From: Antedon mediterranea
Lineage: Eukaryota > Echinodermata > Crinoidea > Comatulida > Antedonidae
Reading direction: 5' to 3'
Length of the DNA: 64,000 nucleotides
Assembly (NCBI RefSeq): GCF_964355755.1
Contig: NC_092680.1
Coordinates: 22,203,045 to 22,267,044, forward strand
Every line of letters starts with the position of its first letter. Positions within the stretch are counted from its first letter, which is position 1. The notes beneath the pieces are model-generated. The model did not search any database. It saw only the letters and a list, made by a program, of their open reading frames with translations, and was not told the DNA's origin. Of this stretch, positions 27,935-33,900 are shown piece by piece. The position numbers were made by a program, and so were the translations under genes.

Positions 27935-30900
27935 CATACTGTAAATTATAGAAACAGTGCTCATATTCGGAACATGATCTCATAATCGCGTCGAGCATAG
28001 CTCATTGGCGAAAGTTCCGTATTTTTTAGTTGTATGAAAAAATGTCTCTGGCTGGATTCGAACCTGCAACCTCTCGCTTACAGGGCGAGTATCATACCAC
28101 TAGACCACAGAGCCATATATGGTATTATCACAGATTTTCACCCACCAGATACATTCTCTCATACAACAAACGCCCTCACAATCAGTGGATCAGGCTTAAC
28201 AAGTCAGATTAAATTCCAACTTTAATTCGCAACGGTTTTTAAATAATATTGTGTATATGTAAATCAATGATGTTGCGTAGCACTGTGTAAATTATATATA
28301 AATCATACTGTAAATTATAGAAACAGTGCTCATATTCGGAACATGATCTCATAATCGCGTTGATTGTGAGGGCGTTTGTTGTATGAGAGAATGTATCTGG
28401 TGGGTGAAAATCTGTGATAATACCATATATGGCTCTGTGGTCTAGTGGTATGATACTCGCCCTGTAAGCGAGAGGTTGCAGGTTCGAATCCAGCCAGACA
28501 TTTTTTCATACAACTAAAAAATACGGAACTTTCGCCAATGAGCTATGCTCGACGCGATTATGAGATCATGTTCCGAATATGAGCACTGTTTCTATAATTT
28601 ACAGTATGATTTATATATAATTTACACAGTGCTACGCAACATCATTGATTTACATATACACAATATTATTTAAAAACCGTTGCGAATTAAAGTTGGAATT
28701 TAATCTGACTTGTTAAGCCTCCACTGATTGTGAGGGCGTTTGTTGTATGAGAGAATGTATCTGGTGGGTGAAAATCTGTGATAATACCATATATGGCTCT
28801 GTGGTCTAGTGGTATGATACTCGCCCTGTAAGCGAGAGGTTGCAGGTTCGAATCCAGCCAGAGACATTTTTTCATACAACTAAAAAATACGGAACTTTCG
28901 CCAATGAGCTATGCTCGACGCGATTATGAGATCATGTTCCGAATATGAGCACTGTTTCTATAATTTACAGTATGATTTATATATATATATATATATATAG
29001 TAATAATGTAACTATATATATATATGGCACTAACATATAGAATTGATAATCTTTAAAAAAAAAAGATATCAAAACATAGTTCATAATGTCATTTTAGCTG
29101 TCAAAATCGTGCCATTGATACTTGGTTATTAACATTATTTTGTAGATGGTAACTGGAAGTTAATTGTAACTACTGGAGAGAGTTCCGAATTAAAAGAAAT
29201 TGGTAAAATGACTTTGACTGTAATTGGTACTGAGTCATGTTCTGAAGCAGAAATGTTAGGTCAAGACAGACAAACCAAATTCCAACCAGGAACAACAGAT
29301 GAATTTGATGTATGTATTTACATGTTCATTTGTATGTTAAAACAATAAGAAAAATGATTTATCATCGTAATCATATGTTAATTTGATATACTAGATGGTA
29401 CGCTCGCTTCGCCCATCTAGGTCGTGTCCACAGATGGTTCTCGAATACACAATAATTTCAGCTTAAAAAAACAGGCGATTTCAAATGTACGTAACGCAGG
29501 ACTATAGTACATTGTCGTTTACAGAGACGAATAAATAGACACGATGATTTATGTTAAATTAGCACCCTGGGAATTAGGCCTTGACTTAAAAAAATGAGTC
29601 CAAATTTTTTATTTGAACTCATTTAAACAAACCCAATTTGTGTTTAGTATATAACATTAGAGTTGAGGGATGGGGAAGAGGATGGGAAGAAAAATTTTAA
29701 AATATATTCTCTATCCACTTAGTAACGAAATATTGTTTTAAATGTTGTATAGGCCTATTAATAATATACCACTAAACACAGTAAAACATTTACGATTTAT
29801 AATACTTTTTTAAAACTGTCCCTGTTATAGTAGTCAATTGAAATAGTAAAGTACATGTAACGATACACCACTGCGACGTTTATATTTTTTATAATTTAAT
29901 TAATTAATACAAACGTTGAGAAGCAACTGTCAGTAATCTAACCACAGTCACAGTAATAAATGTTCTTTGTATATTTTGTTTATATATCGTAACCACATTC
30001 ACAGTAAGACAATTTCTATTCAAATGGCGACCAAAAATGGTTAATACATACAGTATTTACAATATTGTCAAAGTATTGCAATACTATATATAAGTTTTAT
30101 TCTCCAAGGCCCATAAATTTATCGACTTGTGTTAAACCAAAGGCTCATAAATTTACCTACAAACTGGGAGATTGGAATGCTCCGTTCATCGCAAATCAAT
30201 GCATTTGCATAAACGTATATTAAATCTATCAAAATAGTATTTTTTAAAGAAAATCGGCCTGTCTTCAACATTATGATACTGTACTCGAGCTGTTCAACCG
30301 GTTTTCAGCTATTAACAACAATTATCGTAGGAGGAGATAGGAAAATGCGAAGTATCCTCGTATTATTGTGTGCAGGTATTTTTTCATGAGCACATCCATT
30401 AGACAGTGTATACCACGATCGGAAAACACCCCTATTTGGGGCAAATTGTTGAACCTAAATTCGTTTTAATTGTCAATAACTAATTATCTAACTAAATTTA
30501 ATTAGTAAACAGGGTTACATCAGGTGGTTAAAATCAGTACCCAGATTCTAACCAACTTTATATACCATCGAGTAAACATTCTAGAAATAACACGTGATTT
30601 ACCGAATTTTGCCCTTACGTAAAATAGATACCTAAAAAACAAACAACTAAAATTATTTTAACCTAAATTTGTGATTTTAATTTACTTTATTTATTTACAC
30701 AAAAAATACATATGAAAATAAAATAATAATAATGATCATCAGTAACAACCAAAAAATAAACAACACTCTATCTTTGAAAAATAGTACTTCTTTCCATATT
30801 GTAGAGAATATATATTTTGTATTTACAAATTCAATTCAATTTCAGTTGTCATTTGAGGTTTTAACCAAATACTTATTATTTTCTTCTTCAGTAGTGTAAA

Positions 30901-33900
30901 TTTATTCTTGTAATTTTAAGCATCACTTAAAGATGTATTGTCCCTTTGACTAATTCCAAAAAAAAAGAAAAAAAAAGATTTCGAAAAAAACGTGGGTCAT
31001 TTTGAAGTATCATAATAGTTATTAACTTTCACCAAAAATTAGTCCAAAAAAAATCCTTTAACTGAAATACAGACGTTTTTTTGTTCCAGTCAAAGTTTTC
31101 GATCAAAACATATTTCATAATGCAACACGTTTGTTTGGCTACTCTGTATGCATTATCATAAAACTTCCACGCGATCTGTGTGAGAACACTTTCTCAACCC
31201 TGACGAGTTGTAAACAATCCTAATTAGCATCATGCATAATGCATACTCGTGGTTTGAAATCTTTGTTTACTTTCGCTCACAACGAATGTTTGGGTTTTTT
31301 TGGCTCAAATTTTCGACTTAAAGTGAATAACTTTAATATTACTTTGATATGGCCAGTTTAAATTTAAAATATTTTGACCTTCATTTTTTTGTGTTTCAAG
31401 GGACAATCTTTAAGCATCCTCCAAATTATTCTTTTTAATATCAGTTGTTATAATGACATTGGGCAAAGTCAATACAAGCATCCTTTGATTTATTTCTCAT
31501 AGTTCAAAATATTTCCAAAAGGAAAAATATTTTTTTTTTTAAATTAGAGGATGAGGACAAGAAAAAAAGAATATCCATAATAAATGTTATTTTTTGCTTG
31601 TTGGCTTGTGATTTCTTAGATAATCTTGTTGGCTTGTGATTTCTTAGATCCTTTGAATTGATAATGCAATTTTTAAACATTATTTAGGTTTTGTTAAATA
31701 ATATTGGCCGTATTTGGAAGTTACGATTGCAACTTGATGAAGAATCTTCCAAATCATGGTTTGTAGAAAAGGTAAGTGTAGAGGAAGTAGTAAAATGGTG
31801 TATAAAAGCTATAAATATTTAAAGAATATTGAAAGTAATAACATCTATGATTTGTTTGTGCCATAATAAAGCCTGAACTCAGTGGATCAGGTGATGGTCT
31901 ATTGATGGACAGAATTTCACTATTTTCCATTTATATTGTGTATAATAGGATTTTATTACATTTGTAGATTAAAATGAAAGATCAAGACACTAATGAAGAA
32001 TTTAGTGCAAGGTTGAATAAATGGGTTGGTGTGAATTCCGGAAACATTCTAGAGATTCCTGCAATTTGGCCAGAGCTTGAGGAACCTCAAGGTAATTAGA
32101 TGCAGGAATTATCTCAATGGTCAAAGTTAGAAAGTAAAAGTCAAAAGATGCAGGGATTATCTCAATGGTCAAAGTTAGAAAGAATATGTCATAGATGCAG
32201 GAATTATCTCAATGGTCAAAGTTAGAAAGTATAAGTCAAAAGATGCAGGTTATCTCAATGGTCAAAGTTAGAAAGAATATGTCATAGATGCAGGAATTAT
32301 CTCAATGGTCAAAGTTAGAAAGTATAAGTCAAAAGATGCAGGTTATCTCAATGGTCAAAGTTTGACTGTATAAGTCAAAAGATGCAGGGATTATCTCAAT
32401 AGTTAAAGTTAGAAAGTATAAGTCATAAGATGTAGAAATTATCTCAATGGTCAAAGTTTGACTGTATAAGTCAAAAGATGCAGGAATTATCTCCATGGTC
32501 AAAGTTAGATGGAATACATTCATGCAATATGACTGAAGAGAAAGAAAGTATAAGTCATAAGATGCAGGAATTATCTCCATGGTCAAAGTTAGATGGAATA
32601 CATTCATGCAACATGACTGAAGAGAAAGAAAGTATAAGTCATAAGATGCAGGAATTATCTCCATGGTCAAAGTTAGATGGAATACATTCATGCAATATGA
32701 CTGAAGAGAAAGAAAGTATAAGTCATAAGATGCAGGAATTATCTCCATGGTCAAAGTTAGATGGAATACATTCATGCAATATGACTGAAGAGAAAGAAAG
32801 TATAAGTCATAAGATGCAGGAATTATCTCCATGGTCAAAGTTAGATGGAATACATTCATGCAATATGACTGAAGAGAAAGAAAGTATAAGTCATAAGATG
32901 CAGGAATTATCTCCATGGTCAAAGTTAGATGGAATACATTCATGCAATATGACTGAAGAGAAAGAAAGTATAAGTCAAAAGATGCAGGAATTATCTCCAT
33001 GGTCAAAGTTAGATGGAATACATTCATGCAATATGACTGAAGAGAAAGAAAGTATAAATTCAAAACTTTAATGATCTGTAAAATATTGTTGACATTCTTA
33101 ATTTTGGTAAAAGTAAGCTTTAAGGTTAGGTTAAGAACCTAAGCAAACCTTACCTACATGAGCTGTCAACATGTGTTATTGCTACTATGTATGGATAATA
33201 TTATTACTGTCAACCTTATTGATTTAGTTATTGAGTACAAAATAGAAGTAAAAACTGGTAATGAAGAAGGAAGTGATCAAACAGAAAATGCCTACGTTAC
33301 CATTTATGGAGACAAAGGAGATACGGGAAAAAGATATTTCTTTAACAATCTGGAAGATCAATCTAAATTTCAGAAAGACCAAGTAAGATTATACCTTTTC
33401 ATTCATCAAAATATTTGTCTCAAAATTAAAGAAGAAAATAATAATAACAAATCATCATTTTACATAAACAGTAATAAATGGTTAATTTTTCCAACAGACA
33501 GACACATTTATTATAGAAGCAGTCTCTGTTGGTGATCTTACTAAGTGTGTCATAGGTCACGATGGAAAAGCATGGTTGTTATCAAATGTCAAGATTACCA
33601 ATGACTCCACAAAGGAATATGTGTTTCAGTGTAACAAGTACGTATTTGGAAATGTATTAATCAGTAGATAATTAATCCTTTATTAATGCTAATATTTGTT
33701 TATTTACACTATTAAAAGTGCAATGTCTAACCATCTTCAATATCTCTCAGGTGGCTTACAGCAAATGATGGAGATAAAGCAGAACAGCTCTTAACCATTG
33801 AAGCTGTTCAAGAAGATGACAAAGAAAGTGCTGAGGATACTGATAAGAAAAGTGACAAAGATGATCAAAATGATGACGAAAAGGAAGATGATGACAAAAA

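Larger units (their letters stand above)
27931..28979. mobile_element. Palindromic foldback element carrying three tRNA-Thr-like copies
   Basis: The left arm 27931-28297 is the near-exact reverse complement of the right arm 28612-28979. The spacer 28298-28611 contains a third, shortened copy. Both ends read AAATCATACTGTAAATTATA (right end inverted) and abut TA microsatellite, so it probably inserted into a TA tract. Each copy has a tRNA-like core. There is no transposase frame. Confidence 0.8.

Noticed and set aside
28030-28225. Frames reading SLAGFEPATSRLQGEY (and the same frame at 28687-28875)
   Set aside because: This is the reverse complement of a tRNA-like sequence, a well-known source of false proteins.
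32329-33063. 244-codon frame on the minus strand
   Set aside because: It arises from the 84-bp period of the tandem array, with the complementary frame equally open.
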